Part shown: positions 46,485-54,772 of the stretch, in pieces | How the letters are laid out: each line of letters begins with the position of its first letter | Position numbering within the stretch: position 1 is the first letter of the stretch | DNA from: Pseudoalteromonas arabiensis | GTDB taxonomy: Bacteria > Pseudomonadota > Gammaproteobacteria > Enterobacterales > Alteromonadaceae | Direction of reading: 5' to 3' | Length of the DNA: 64,000 nt | Assembly: GCF_001550155.1 (NCBI RefSeq) | Contig: NZ_LRUF01000026.1 | Span: 390,463-454,462 of the forward strand | Notes under the pieces: generated by a model | Database searches by the model: none | The model's input: only the letters and a program-made list of their open reading frames with translations | What the model was told of the DNA's origin: nothing | Position numbers and translations under genes: made by a program

Positions 46485-46569
46485 GCGGATGTGGTGGAAT
46501 TGGTAGACACGCCATCTTGAGGGGGTGGTGGCTTAGGCCGTGGGGGTTCAAGTCCCCCCATCCGCACCA
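46485..46569 (+). tRNA. leuU: tRNA-Leu (GAG)
   Basis: An 85-nt cloverleaf: acceptor GCGGATG pairs with CATCCGC, and CCA is encoded. The D-arm GTGGAATTGGTAGACAC is typical of tRNA-Leu. The anticodon stem CCATC/GGTGG holds the loop TTGAGGG with anticodon GAG at 46519-46521. A long class II variable arm (CTTAGGCC region) is followed by the T-arm GGGGGTTCAAGTCCCCC. It follows secG as E. coli leuU does. Confidence 0.97.
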
Positions 46570-46575
46570 AATTTG

Positions 46576-46610
46576 AAAAGCCGTTACTTAACAGTAACGG
46601 CTTTTTTCGT
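46576..46610 (+). terminator. Intrinsic terminator after tRNA-Leu
   Basis: AAAAGCCGTTACT pairs with AGTAACGGCTTTT around TAAC, a 13-bp stem, followed by TTTT. Confidence 0.87.
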
Positions 46611-46747
46611 TTTTTCACTCTTTCTACTCGTCTTGTGCATTTATGTGGCAAAAGCTTTTCCTGTGTTTATATTCATTGAAAAAGAAAAATTCTATTTGAA
46701 CTTTCCTTTTTTGTACTCTCGGTTAGTATTTTACTGATAGGTGAATA

Positions 46748-46909
46748 ATACCAATCCGCAATAATACTTAATCATTTTGAGGGATTAAACCTGTCGCTAC
46801 CGGCGTTAAAAATTTCTGATTTAGAACAACTAAATAACGAAATTTTTGCCTTGCTATCAACGAGGTTTTATTGCCTCAAAATAGAACACTTAATTAAGCG
46901 AATTGGTAT
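46748..46909. mobile_element. MITE-like hairpin repeat with ATACCAAT termini
   Basis: The 162-bp segment begins ATACCAATCCGC and ends GCGAATTGGTAT, imperfect terminal inverted repeats. The inversion carries on inward: TTTTGAGG at the left matches CCTCAAAA at the right, and in the centre AAATTTC..GATTTAG faces CTAAAT..GAAATTT. The whole unit could fold on itself. No ORF or target duplication is plain. This form is typical of non-autonomous elements (MITEs) scattered in Alteromonadales; only one copy is seen in the window. Confidence 0.6.
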
Positions 46910-47165
46910 AACATGACGATAGTGATTTATTTAAGTGCGATAGAGGGATACGCAGAACAAGACCTGATCGCACGCCCTTACTTTTGGTTGCAATTACCAA
47001 CGTAGATACACATTTTACCTCCCATATATTTCAACTGCTACAAAGCATTTATGCATATCAATCGTGAAGACAATACACGCTGATTAGCAAGATAATTACT
47101 TCTAGTTGTAGATGTGAGCCTAACTGAATTGGTTGAGTTCATCATAGGAGATACAAAGCGCAAAT
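46910..47165. other. Gap before the membrane protein gene
   Basis: No gene or convincing RNA is seen. The rimP-nusA-infB genes that usually follow this tRNA-Leu are not here. AGGAG at 47146-47150 is 15 nt from the next start, too far to be an ideal ribosome site. Confidence 0.4.
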
Positions 47166-47681
47166 ATGACACCTTATTTTAAGGTCGGTTATAGCTTGAT
47201 TGTTAGTTGTCTATCCAGCCTAGTGATTTACTTACTCTTTAAGCTGTTTGCTGACATGTTTTCTCTTTTGCTAGGAAAACACAGTCAATCAGATCCAATT
47301 CAGCCTTTCACTATCATTATCTTTGTCACCTTAGCTTTTTTAGCTATTTTTGATTTTGGGAAAACTATTTTGGAGGAAGAGATCCTCATGCATAAAGCTA
47401 TTTTTCGCTACAGCTCAACCAGACGAACAATCACACGGTTTATCTCAACGATTTTGATTGCAGTCTCAATAGAGGCATTACTTACTATGTTTAAGGCTGT
47501 TCTAGGACAAGTTGAGTACGTAATACCTGCGGTTCTAATGATGTTCGCAGTTGTCGGTTTATTATTAACATTGGCGGTCTATGTCTACTTAGGCGCAAAG
47601 CCAGAAGATGTATTAATGCAAGGTTCAACGCCTCAATACAAAGCAATAAGAGTGGAATTTTTGGTTGTAAACGGGCTTTAG
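47166..47681 (+). CDS. Four-helix inner-membrane protein of unknown function
   Basis: The 171-residue product has four hydrophobic segments (about 7-34, 49-66, 88-107 and 117-141). Landmarks are QSDPIQPFTIIIFVTLAFLAIFDFGKTI (read as a loop into TM2) and EEEILMHKAIFRYSSTRRTI. Similar proteins in Alteromonadales are often labelled general glycosylation pathway protein, a name with little experimental base. The C-terminal tail (AKPEDVLMQGSTPQYK) is soluble. It stands alone, after the MITE-like repeat. Confidence 0.65.
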   Translation: MTPYFKVGYSLIVSCLSSLVIYLLFKLFADMFSLLLGKHSQSDPIQPFTIIIFVTLAFLAIFDFGKTILEEEILMHKAIFRYSSTRRTITRFISTILIAVSIEALLTMFKAVLGQVEYVIPAVLMMFAVVGLLLTLAVYVYLGAKPEDVLMQGSTPQYKAIRVEFLVVNGL

Positions 47682-48009
47682 ATACAGTCATTAATTGTTA
47701 TGAAGTTTATTTTTGTTTATACAAACTAACTGATTTGTCGTGGTATTTGTTTAAAGCCCATTTATAGCATTATTTCTAGTAGAAGAAGCTGAATATTACC
47801 TGAATTTTAAGCTGAATGTTAGATGAATGAGGTGTTGGGCTTAGCCTCTGTGGGTATGAAATTAGCGTTTGTTTAGCCTCTATTGATAAACAGCCTCTGT
47901 CTATTTTTTTGGAGCTCATAAATAAGCTAAGCAAATAGCAACAACCTTTCTAGAAAAACTCCTTTAGACTTCTTCCGTGTTAACAAACCTGCTCAAAGGA
48001 TATGGGTGA
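47682..48009. other. Gap before the pilus operon
   Basis: The gap is AT-rich. AGCCTCT occurs three times (47843, 47875, 47892) at irregular spacing; this could be binding sites or chance. The pilus operon promoter must lie here or at the first gene, but no clear hexamers are seen. Confidence 0.3.
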
Positions 48010-48483
48010 ATGATGAAAAAATGCATGTTAGTTCTTTTCATTTTCAGCACTTTTTACAGTGTAGCCTCCGATGATGTGAGTTTAACATTGGAAGGATACA
48101 TAAAAGCAAAGTGCGGTTTTACAATGCAAGAAAATGATTTGCAGTTTCCACATAATGGTTTGGTTAGCACTGAGTTAGTTATTAACTGTAACTCACCAAT
48201 GAGGATGTCATTGCACTCTGAGCATGGCGGATTACTTCATTTACAGGGCAGGAAAGTCAACGGGTACAGGGTAAGCTTGTCAGTTGCAGGGCTATCGCTA
48301 AGTGAATCATTTTTAGCGCGAAATCTTGTCGATTCACACACTCTGAATATTGACCAAATCTTGTTTAAGAAGACGATGAATTTACAGTTAGAGTTAACAG
48401 AGCCACTTATATATGCAGGTGAGTATAAGGATATCTTGCGTATAGAAATGACCCCAGCTGCCAGTTCTGGCGGAATTTGGTAA
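48010..48483 (+). CDS. Pilin-like subunit of the chaperone-usher pilus (first)
   Basis: The 157-residue product has a signal peptide (about 1-19) and a small beta domain with two cysteines (KCGF and NCNS), the spacing of a pilin disulfide. LILYAGEYKDILRIEMTP-like C-terminal strand sequence (LIYAGEYKDILRIEMT) resembles the last strand of chaperone-usher subunits. It starts at ATG 48010 or 48013 behind AGGATATGGGTG. It may be a minor subunit. It is the first gene of the operon. Confidence 0.65.
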   Translation: MMKKCMLVLFIFSTFYSVASDDVSLTLEGYIKAKCGFTMQENDLQFPHNGLVSTELVINCNSPMRMSLHSEHGGLLHLQGRKVNGYRVSLSVAGLSLSESFLARNLVDSHTLNIDQILFKKTMNLQLELTEPLIYAGEYKDILRIEMTPAASSGGIW

Positions 48484-48529
48484 GTCATTAAGAAATAATG
48501 CTTAAATAACATGGATAAGGAATAAACTA

Positions 48530-49006
48530 ATGAAAAAATTAATCACACTTTCAGCAATCGCTGTTCTTACTTCTGGTACTGCTTTAGCGGAAAACCTAAA
48601 CGTTGGTGGTGCAGTTGAGTCAATTTGTGAAGTTAGCAATGTAAACACAACAACCTATTTTCCTGCATTAGCAAAAGATCAAACAAAAACAATTGGCTTT
48701 GATTTGCAGTGTAACGATGCTGACGGCGCAACAATGTCTTTAACGACAGCCGAAGGTCACTTACAAAACGCAGACCGCGAAGACCAAGGGGTAGGGTACA
48801 CTGCTGAATTAAATGCGAACCCATTCGCTTTTACACTTGTTGCTGAAAATGGTCATAACGACCAAAGCGTTGAGCAAAGCCAGCCAGGCTCTTTTGCTCT
48901 AGCTGCCGGTGGTGTTGCAGGCACAATCGAGTTAACTATTACGCAAAACCCAGTTTTCTCTGGTACTTATGCTGATACGTTAATGTTAGCTATTACAGCT
49001 AACTAA
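48530..49006 (+). CDS. Pilin-like subunit, probably major pilin
   Basis: The 158-residue product has a signal peptide ending ALAEN and a subunit domain with Cys in SICEVSN and LQCNDA (one disulfide). The C-terminal strand is FSGTYADTLMLAITAN, the usual YxDTLxLxI-type ending of chaperone-usher and spore-coat-U-like pilins. AGGAAT precedes the ATG. A strong terminator lies directly after the stop, so this gene would be made in excess of those downstream, as expected of a major pilin. Confidence 0.72.
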   Translation: MKKLITLSAIAVLTSGTALAENLNVGGAVESICEVSNVNTTTYFPALAKDQTKTIGFDLQCNDADGATMSLTTAEGHLQNADREDQGVGYTAELNANPFAFTLVAENGHNDQSVEQSQPGSFALAAGGVAGTIELTITQNPVFSGTYADTLMLAITAN

Positions 49007-49014
49007 ACTTGATG

Positions 49015-49044
49015 AAAAAAGAGCAGCTAATGCTGCTCTTTTTT
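49015..49044 (+). terminator. Perfect intrinsic terminator inside the pilus operon
   Basis: AAAAAAGAGCAGC and GCTGCTCTTTTTT form a 13-bp perfect stem around TAAT, with the T run as part of the stem. It stands between the pilin gene and the first chaperone gene, whose GGGAG is only 3 nt after it. Read-through would set the chaperone and usher levels. Confidence 0.85.
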
Positions 49045-49056
49045 ATGGGAGATCAT

Positions 49057-49755
49057 ATGCGCTTTTTAATCATATTTTTGACTTGTTTTTGGTCATTACA
49101 TAGTTATGCATTCCAAGTTCAGCCCATGGTTGCTGAGTTAAAGCCTTCAGGTTCAAATTCACAGCAAAGAATTCGGGTTATGAATAATTCAAATGAACCA
49201 TTAACTATTGAGCTCACAGCGTTTGATTTAGAAATCAACAAGGCGGGCGATGAAGAGCTGAAGCTTAACGAGGAAGATTTTTTGATTATTCCTATGACGA
49301 CAATCGTTCAGCCTGGAAAAACTCAATCTGTATTGGTTCGCTATATTGGTGATCCCGCTATATCAGTATCAAAGTCGTATCGTATAGCTGTTGATCAAGT
49401 TCCTGTCGATATTAATGAAATTAAACAATCTGGTGTTGGTATGTCGGTAAGTTTTAGAACACTGTTTAATGTCGTACCAGAACAAGCAACGGCTAAGTTA
49501 TTAGTTAAAGAAAAGCAGTTGCAACAAGCGGGTGTTTGGAAAATATTACTTGAAAATGAAGGTGACAAATTTATACGCCTTTCCCAAGCAAAGTGGCTTT
49601 TTAAAAATCAAGAAGAGCAGCTTTTATTAGAAGGTGAAGAGCTCAGTAAAGCCTTGAGTGGCAAGCTATTATTACCGCACTCTGAGCGTGAGGTAACTAT
49701 AAAAGTGCCGGCTAAGTTTTCACCGCAAAATAGTCAGTTAGAGGTGCTATTCTAA
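49057..49755 (+). CDS. PapD-like periplasmic pilus chaperone (first)
   Basis: The chaperone holds pilin subunits in the periplasm by donor-strand complementation. The 232-residue product has a signal peptide (to about HSYAF), then two Ig-like domains. The first (about 20-135) has the typical MVAELKPSGSNSQQRIRVMNN opening and the edge strand TQSVLVRYIGD; a QPGKTQ loop is also usual. ATG 49057 sits 5 nt behind GGGAG. A frame opening at 49009 runs through the terminator and is rejected. Confidence 0.78.
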   Translation: MRFLIIFLTCFWSLHSYAFQVQPMVAELKPSGSNSQQRIRVMNNSNEPLTIELTAFDLEINKAGDEELKLNEEDFLIIPMTTIVQPGKTQSVLVRYIGDPAISVSKSYRIAVDQVPVDINEIKQSGVGMSVSFRTLFNVVPEQATAKLLVKEKQLQQAGVWKILLENEGDKFIRLSQAKWLFKNQEEQLLLEGEELSKALSGKLLLPHSEREVTIKVPAKFSPQNSQLEVLF

Positions 49756-50453
49756 TGCGCTGGTGTTTGGTTGCTTATTTATTTATGTCGCTATCTTGTT
49801 TTGCTATAGAAGTCACCCCCATGGTGCTTACTTTAGATCCAACGATGACCTCGCAACCAGCATATAGCAGGGTAAGGAATACGTTAAACCGTGATTTAGC
49901 GTTTGAAATAGAAGTGTACGAGGTTGACTTTTCAAAGCAGCAGCCTCAATTCCATTATCTTGACGAGCCACCGATCTGGGTGTTTCCACCCACGATTTAC
50001 CTTAAGAAAAATGAACAGCAACGCATTCAGTTTCGCTGGAACGGTGATACCCCTAAAACAGATAAAACATATCAAGTTACTTTGGTTGAACAAGTTGTGT
50101 CTGGGCAAACAAGCGAGGTATCGCAGTTAACAATGTTATTAAACGTGAATATGATTGTGCACGTGCATCAACAAGCGTTTGAGGCTAATTTAGTCGTTGA
50201 GAATATCGACTGTCTTGAAAAACAATGTAGTTTTGATGTTCGTAATGTTGGCGATGGGGCCTCACGTTTAAGTGAGTATGAAATCATTATTAGTTCCAAG
50301 GATAAGCCGCAACTAACTTTTGATAAACAGCAACTAAAAGCATTGGGCTACGATGTTTTCTTTGCGCCTTCTGCCATCTCTCATGTTTCTATTCCAATAT
50401 TAAAAGAAGGACATGTCGATTTAACTTCTCCTACAGTCACTTTGAAAAAGTAA
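49755..50453 (+). CDS. PapD-like periplasmic pilus chaperone (second)
   Basis: The 232-residue product has a signal peptide (to about LSCFA) and the same two-domain chaperone build. It opens EVTPMVLTLDPTMTSQPAYSRVRN, and VFPPTIYLKKNEQQRIQFRW corresponds to the G1 strand region. It is diverged from the first chaperone and has an unusual Cys pair (DCLEKQC) in domain 2. Two chaperones in one operon suggest separate clients. The ATG overlaps the stop of the previous gene (TAATG). Confidence 0.72.
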   Translation: MRWCLVAYLFMSLSCFAIEVTPMVLTLDPTMTSQPAYSRVRNTLNRDLAFEIEVYEVDFSKQQPQFHYLDEPPIWVFPPTIYLKKNEQQRIQFRWNGDTPKTDKTYQVTLVEQVVSGQTSEVSQLTMLLNVNMIVHVHQQAFEANLVVENIDCLEKQCSFDVRNVGDGASRLSEYEIIISSKDKPQLTFDKQQLKALGYDVFFAPSAISHVSIPILKEGHVDLTSPTVTLKK

Positions 50454-50454
50454 C

Positions 50455-52854
50455 ATGCGTGCCTATATTTGCTTTGTTTTCTTCGTTTTGGCTGCACCTA
50501 TATATGGGCAGATCAACCCCACATCAGAGCCTATTGAATTAACGGTTGATACACGGATTAATAAAAACGCGATTGGCAGCATTACTTTGATTGTTACACC
50601 AAAGGATAAGTTAGTTTTGAAGTGGCCTGAGATTGAGCCACATTTTGCGCCAATGTTATTCGCGCAAAGCCAAGAAAATATTGCCAACCAAGCTAACTCA
50701 CAGCAGCTTATTGATGTTGATAAGTTAGAAAAGATAGGCATTGAAGTGGCGTTCTCTATGCTCGATTTTAGTTTAGATATAACTGTGCCACTTTTAATGA
50801 CAAAGCCTAAAAGTCTAAGTGTGATGTCCTATCGTCAAGGCTTAAAACCCACAAAACCAGCCTCCGTGAGCGGCTATTTAAATCTACGCTCAAGCTATTT
50901 GTATCAACTAGATAAAGAACGAGATTTAACGCAAAGGCAACTGACTGTAAGACCCGAAGGAGTTATAAACTTCCACAGTTGGGTATTAGAGAACGAAGCC
51001 GAATATGAGTCAAATGATAAAAAAAGTAACTTTAAACGTCTTGGAACACGTTTAATTCATGACTTACCTGAGCAAGGGATGCGCGTTTCTATTGGTGATA
51101 ACTATAGTTCTGGAAGTTATTTTCAATCCACTACTAGAATGCTAGGGCTATCGCTTGCTCATGATTTCTCTCTCGTTTCTGACAGGCCGATTCGGCCAAG
51201 TGCATCACAAAGCTTTACGCTTGAGTCTCCCTCATCAGTTGACGTGCTTGTGGATGATCGTTTAGTACAACGTTTGAATTTAGCTGCAGGTATTTACTCA
51301 TTGAACGATATCCCTCTTGACGAAGGTAATAACAATATTGTGCTGCGAATAACGGATAGCGCAGGTGTGGTTCGACTGGTTAATTTTACAGTGACCACAG
51401 GTCTAGATTTGTTTGCACAAGGGCAACTGGAATATGAGGTCCATTTAGGTTTTCCAAGCTCACTACGAGATAAATTAACTTATGCTTGGGAAAAACCACT
51501 ACTGTCTTCGTATTTAGATTATGGCGTGACGCCAAGTTGGACTATAGGTATGTCGGCACAAGGTAATGAAGATGCTCAGCAAATTGGTTTAAAACAAATC
51601 TATGCCACACCACTAGGTCAATTAGCTTTTGAAAATACCTTAAGTTTAAATGATGGCTATGCCTATCGCCTAGTTTATAGCACGTTTAATGACCCATCAT
51701 ATAATGGCGTAGACTTTACATTGGGCTATGAATACACAAATCGAGATTATCGTAGGCAAAGTTTTTCTGGATTACAAAGTGACGGGTTAAGCCAAAGAGA
51801 GCATTTTATTCAAGCTAACCTTAATATTGTGTCCGAAATGAGAATGCAAACATCCTTGTACTCCACGTTTTCACGACGTCATGATCAAGCACAGTTTGAT
51901 AAATCAGCAGGTCTTGTGCTCTCTTCAGAGCTATTTAACCATCAATGGCGTTATTCACTTGGCGGGCAGTGGGAAGATATAAATGCACAGTCGCAATGGG
52001 GGTTTAGTGCCTCTATTACTTATAAGTTTTCAAATACGCGACGAGTGAAGCTTAGCCATCAATCTAAACGTGATAAGACTCGCTTTGAGTTTAATCAAGA
52101 TGGTAATCAACGATATGTAGGCGCATTGAGCGTTCGCTCTGGACTTGAAAGGAATGAGCTAAACGAAGCTATTTTTGATCTAAATACCCAATACAATGCT
52201 AACCGTTTTCTAGCAAGCTTTGATCACGGAACGTATTACAAACAGTTAAACTCGCGTACAGCCTATCATCAAAGCCGCTTAAGTGGTGCAGCAAGTCTTG
52301 CATTTGCAAATACAAGTTGGACTGTTGGAAAGCCAATTGAAGATAGTTTTGCCTTAGTATCTGCCCATAGTAGTTTATCCGGCAAAAAGATCAGTTTAGG
52401 TAGAACAGAATCGCAGTACAGAGCAAGTAATGCTGACTTTAATACAATATTACTCAGTGATATCAACGCTTACGATAATTCCACAGTAACCCTAGATGTT
52501 GATGATTTAGCACCTGGCTATGATATTGGGGCGGGTGCAATCACATTTTATCCTTCATACAAGAGCGGCCATGTTGTGACCGTTGGCACCGATGCAAATA
52601 TTTCTATCATTGCAACGCTGAAAACAACTGAAAACGAGCCTTTGGCATTACAAGTGGGTACTGCAAAATGTATTGATGAAGAAGCAGCAAAGCCTCTTAC
52701 ATTCTTTACCAGTAAAAGCGGACGTTTTGCTTTAACAGGTCTTAAACCTTGTCAGTACCAGATTTCTTTGAAAAGCGTCACTCACAAAACGCTTTTAATC
52801 GACGTGATAAAGGGTCAACAATTACAAAGAAAAGGGGTTATTTATGTTCAGTAA
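50455..52854 (+). CDS. Outer-membrane usher of the chaperone-usher pilus
   Basis: The usher recruits chaperone-subunit complexes and threads the pilus through the outer membrane. The 799-residue product has a signal peptide (1-18), an N-terminal domain, and a barrel with a plug-like domain at about 258-302 (DVLVDDRLVQRLNLAAGIY, then LDEGNNNIVLRITDSAG). C-terminal Ig-like domains (about 690-799, FFTSKSGRFALTGLKPCQYQI) follow. It is slightly shorter than PapC/FimD (about 840-880) and diverged. It starts 1 nt after the chaperone and overlaps the next gene by 11 bp. Confidence 0.78.
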   Translation: MRAYICFVFFVLAAPIYGQINPTSEPIELTVDTRINKNAIGSITLIVTPKDKLVLKWPEIEPHFAPMLFAQSQENIANQANSQQLIDVDKLEKIGIEVAFSMLDFSLDITVPLLMTKPKSLSVMSYRQGLKPTKPASVSGYLNLRSSYLYQLDKERDLTQRQLTVRPEGVINFHSWVLENEAEYESNDKKSNFKRLGTRLIHDLPEQGMRVSIGDNYSSGSYFQSTTRMLGLSLAHDFSLVSDRPIRPSASQSFTLESPSSVDVLVDDRLVQRLNLAAGIYSLNDIPLDEGNNNIVLRITDSAGVVRLVNFTVTTGLDLFAQGQLEYEVHLGFPSSLRDKLTYAWEKPLLSSYLDYGVTPSWTIGMSAQGNEDAQQIGLKQIYATPLGQLAFENTLSLNDGYAYRLVYSTFNDPSYNGVDFTLGYEYTNRDYRRQSFSGLQSDGLSQREHFIQANLNIVSEMRMQTSLYSTFSRRHDQAQFDKSAGLVLSSELFNHQWRYSLGGQWEDINAQSQWGFSASITYKFSNTRRVKLSHQSKRDKTRFEFNQDGNQRYVGALSVRSGLERNELNEAIFDLNTQYNANRFLASFDHGTYYKQLNSRTAYHQSRLSGAASLAFANTSWTVGKPIEDSFALVSAHSSLSGKKISLGRTESQYRASNADFNTILLSDINAYDNSTVTLDVDDLAPGYDIGAGAITFYPSYKSGHVVTVGTDANISIIATLKTTENEPLALQVGTAKCIDEEAAKPLTFFTSKSGRFALTGLKPCQYQISLKSVTHKTLLIDVIKGQQLQRKGVIYVQ

Positions 52855-53692
52855 AATGCGTTTAGCTAAAAAATCGATACTAATTTTCTTTCTCATGCCT
52901 TTATCCAGTTGGGCAACATGTGATGCGACAATAGAAAGTATTCAGCAAGGTGTTGATAATCTCTCTGGGTATCATTCCTTACAACGAACGGACGCAGAAA
53001 AACAGCTCACACTTTATACGACAGCCACTGATGATTGCACGCTTTATGTGGCTCTAAGTAGTGAAAATAACTTCCAATTTATCGGGCAACATCAACATAT
53101 TCCTTATCATATTGCCTCTTCAAGTTCGCTATTGAGTGGTCAAGTAAGCAGATTAGCCGTTGAAGACGGTCAAGCTAGCTTTGCGCTTACTATAGCGGCT
53201 GGTACACCCGTCAAAGCAGGTCAGTATCGTGATCGGCTAACATTACAATTAATGAATGAAAATAATGAGGTGTTGGATGATTACGAACTCAACGTTGACG
53301 TGAACATACCTGCCAATGTGTCCTTATCATTGTTAGGTTTCAGTAGTTCACATAACGTTGTTAATCTTGGAGAGTTAGTTGCGAATAAAGAATATGCGAT
53401 GTTACCCACACTGAAAGTGGTTACAAACGCAGATGTCGCTATAAAAGTTGATTCCGAGAATAAAGGGAAGTTAATACACACTCTCTACCAAAGTCGCTTT
53501 GCTATTGACTATTCCTTGATAATGAATGGAAGAAATATCGATCTTAAACAGCGCTCAGTAAAAACATTTTCGTTTTCGGATCAAACTGTTTTTTTATTAC
53601 CTCTAAAAATAAAGTTGGCCCAATTTCAAAATCAAGCTGCAGGTCATTATTCCGATACAGTTAGGTTCCAAATTAGTCCGCTGAACTACTAA
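52844..53692 (+). CDS. Putative tip adhesin or terminal pilus subunit
   Basis: The 282-residue product has a signal peptide (ends SSWATC) and two beta domains. The first (about 25-155) has Cys at TCDATIES and DCTLYVALS and ends YRDRLTLQL. The second ends HYSDTVRFQISPLNY, the YxDTVxFxI subunit strand. A two-domain protein at the operon end suggests a tip adhesin; binding specificity is unknown. It overlaps the usher by 11 bp, and its own end overlaps the regulator gene on the other strand by 20 bp. Confidence 0.65.
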   Translation: MFSKMRLAKKSILIFFLMPLSSWATCDATIESIQQGVDNLSGYHSLQRTDAEKQLTLYTTATDDCTLYVALSSENNFQFIGQHQHIPYHIASSSSLLSGQVSRLAVEDGQASFALTIAAGTPVKAGQYRDRLTLQLMNENNEVLDDYELNVDVNIPANVSLSLLGFSSSHNVVNLGELVANKEYAMLPTLKVVTNADVAIKVDSENKGKLIHTLYQSRFAIDYSLIMNGRNIDLKQRSVKTFSFSDQTVFLLPLKIKLAQFQNQAAGHYSDTVRFQISPLNY

Positions 53693-54269
53693 ATTTACTT
53701 AAGTTCTTTTCGCACCATTGCAGGGCTTTTTGCTTATTTTTAACATTTATCTTTTGGTAGATTTTATGTAAATGAACACGCACAGTTGCTTCACTGATGA
53801 ACAACGAATCTGCAATTTGTGGGGAGCTTGCACCACCCCAAAGTAAATTAAGAACTTTAATCTCTTTAAAAGTGAGGTTATTAGATTGCAAAGTCGTTTT
53901 TTCTTCAGATGCAAGTAATTCCCTCATCCACGTGTCAGACACTGTTCGTGGAAACCATAAATCCCCTTTTCCAATCGCTTCTAGGCCTTGTTTGAAAATA
54001 TGTTCCTCAGTACCTTGATAAAATAAACCTTTTAATTTTGGCCACTCTTTGAGGGAGGTTACATCAGCATCGTAAGGAATATTAAAAATCACTAGATTAG
54101 TGTAACCACGTGCGTTCATAAATTGAGCTATCATTTCTTGTGTTGTAAGTATATTGAGGGAGTCAAAATTTATAAGTAATGTTTCACTTTCATCAGCAAC
54201 ACAATAAGATAGAGAACACACAGAGTAAGACTTGTTGTTTTTTCTATTAACGAGATTATCCATATCCAC
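53673..54269 (-). CDS. CsgD-like LuxR-family transcription regulator
   Basis: The 198-residue protein has an N-terminal receiver-like region without the full phospho-site (SLNILTTQEMIAQFM and LVIFNIPYD) and a C-terminal LuxR helix-turn-helix (about 128-190: NLTFKEIKVLNLLWGGASSPQIAD, SEATVRVHLHKIYQKI). The layout and FPRTVSDTWMRELL resemble CsgD-type regulators of curli and biofilm. Its place, converging on and overlapping the pilus operon end, points to control of that operon. That is inference. Confidence 0.82.
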   Translation of the reverse strand: MDMDNLVNRKNNKSYSVCSLSYCVADESETLLINFDSLNILTTQEMIAQFMNARGYTNLVIFNIPYDADVTSLKEWPKLKGLFYQGTEEHIFKQGLEAIGKGDLWFPRTVSDTWMRELLASEEKTTLQSNNLTFKEIKVLNLLWGGASSPQIADSLFISEATVRVHLHKIYQKINVKNKQKALQWCEKNLSKFSSSAD

Positions 54270-54690
54270 ACCAGTATTATTAATTACCGTAAAAATATAG
54301 TTTTAATGAATGGTTTTCAACTATTAGATTGAGACATTGCGATAGTTAAAAAGTACTGGTGTTTAGCTGTTTTAGACATTTTTAGTAATAAAAATATAAA
54401 TTTTTTTCTAAATCGAGAGGTAAAATATTCCTTTATTTCTTCAAAGACTGCCTTAAAACCTTGAACTGTTAAGCAATTACTCTATTATTAATGTTGGTGA
54501 TATTTTTTCTCTACACTATTCATTAAATCTATTCATATAAGCGTTTATTTTAGTTTAGTTTTCTAATGCGTTATGTTTAGTTGCTTCATCTGAACATGAA
54601 ACAAAAAGAGGTTTTTTTATACACTTTTTCATTAATTTTAAAAAAATTATACATGTTTTCACAAAACTGACATATAATATCCCTCCAAGG
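54270..54690. other. AT-rich gap between the regulator and TonB receptor genes
   Basis: The gap has long A and T runs and no coding pattern. A good TATAAT at 54673-54678 has only a weak TACATG at the -35 place. It may hold the promoters of both flanking genes and a short RNA that ends at the hairpin that follows. Confidence 0.4.
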
Positions 54691-54722
54691 GAAAGATGCT
54701 TAACGCTAAGCATCTTTTTTTA
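54691..54722 (+). terminator. Strong terminator-like hairpin in the leader of the TonB receptor gene
   Basis: AAAGATGCTTA and TAAGCATCTTT form an 11-bp perfect stem around ACGC, followed by seven T residues, 50 nt before the start codon. TATAAT is only 13 nt upstream of the stem. No U run exists on the other strand, so it acts on plus-strand transcripts. It may be an attenuator or the end of a small RNA. Confidence 0.75.
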
Positions 54723-54772
54723 TGCCTAAAATTCACAGGCAAAAAACACACACGGTATCCTTTGGAGTTTAA

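Noticed and set aside
46485-46569. tRNA-Leu as a proven island attachment site
   Set aside because: No repeated 3-prime end and no integrase gene were found in the window, so only a possibility is recorded.
47843-47898. Three AGCCTCT copies before the pilus operon
   Set aside because: The spacings (32 and 17 bp) are irregular and the motif is short; not enough for a CRISPR or operator array claim.
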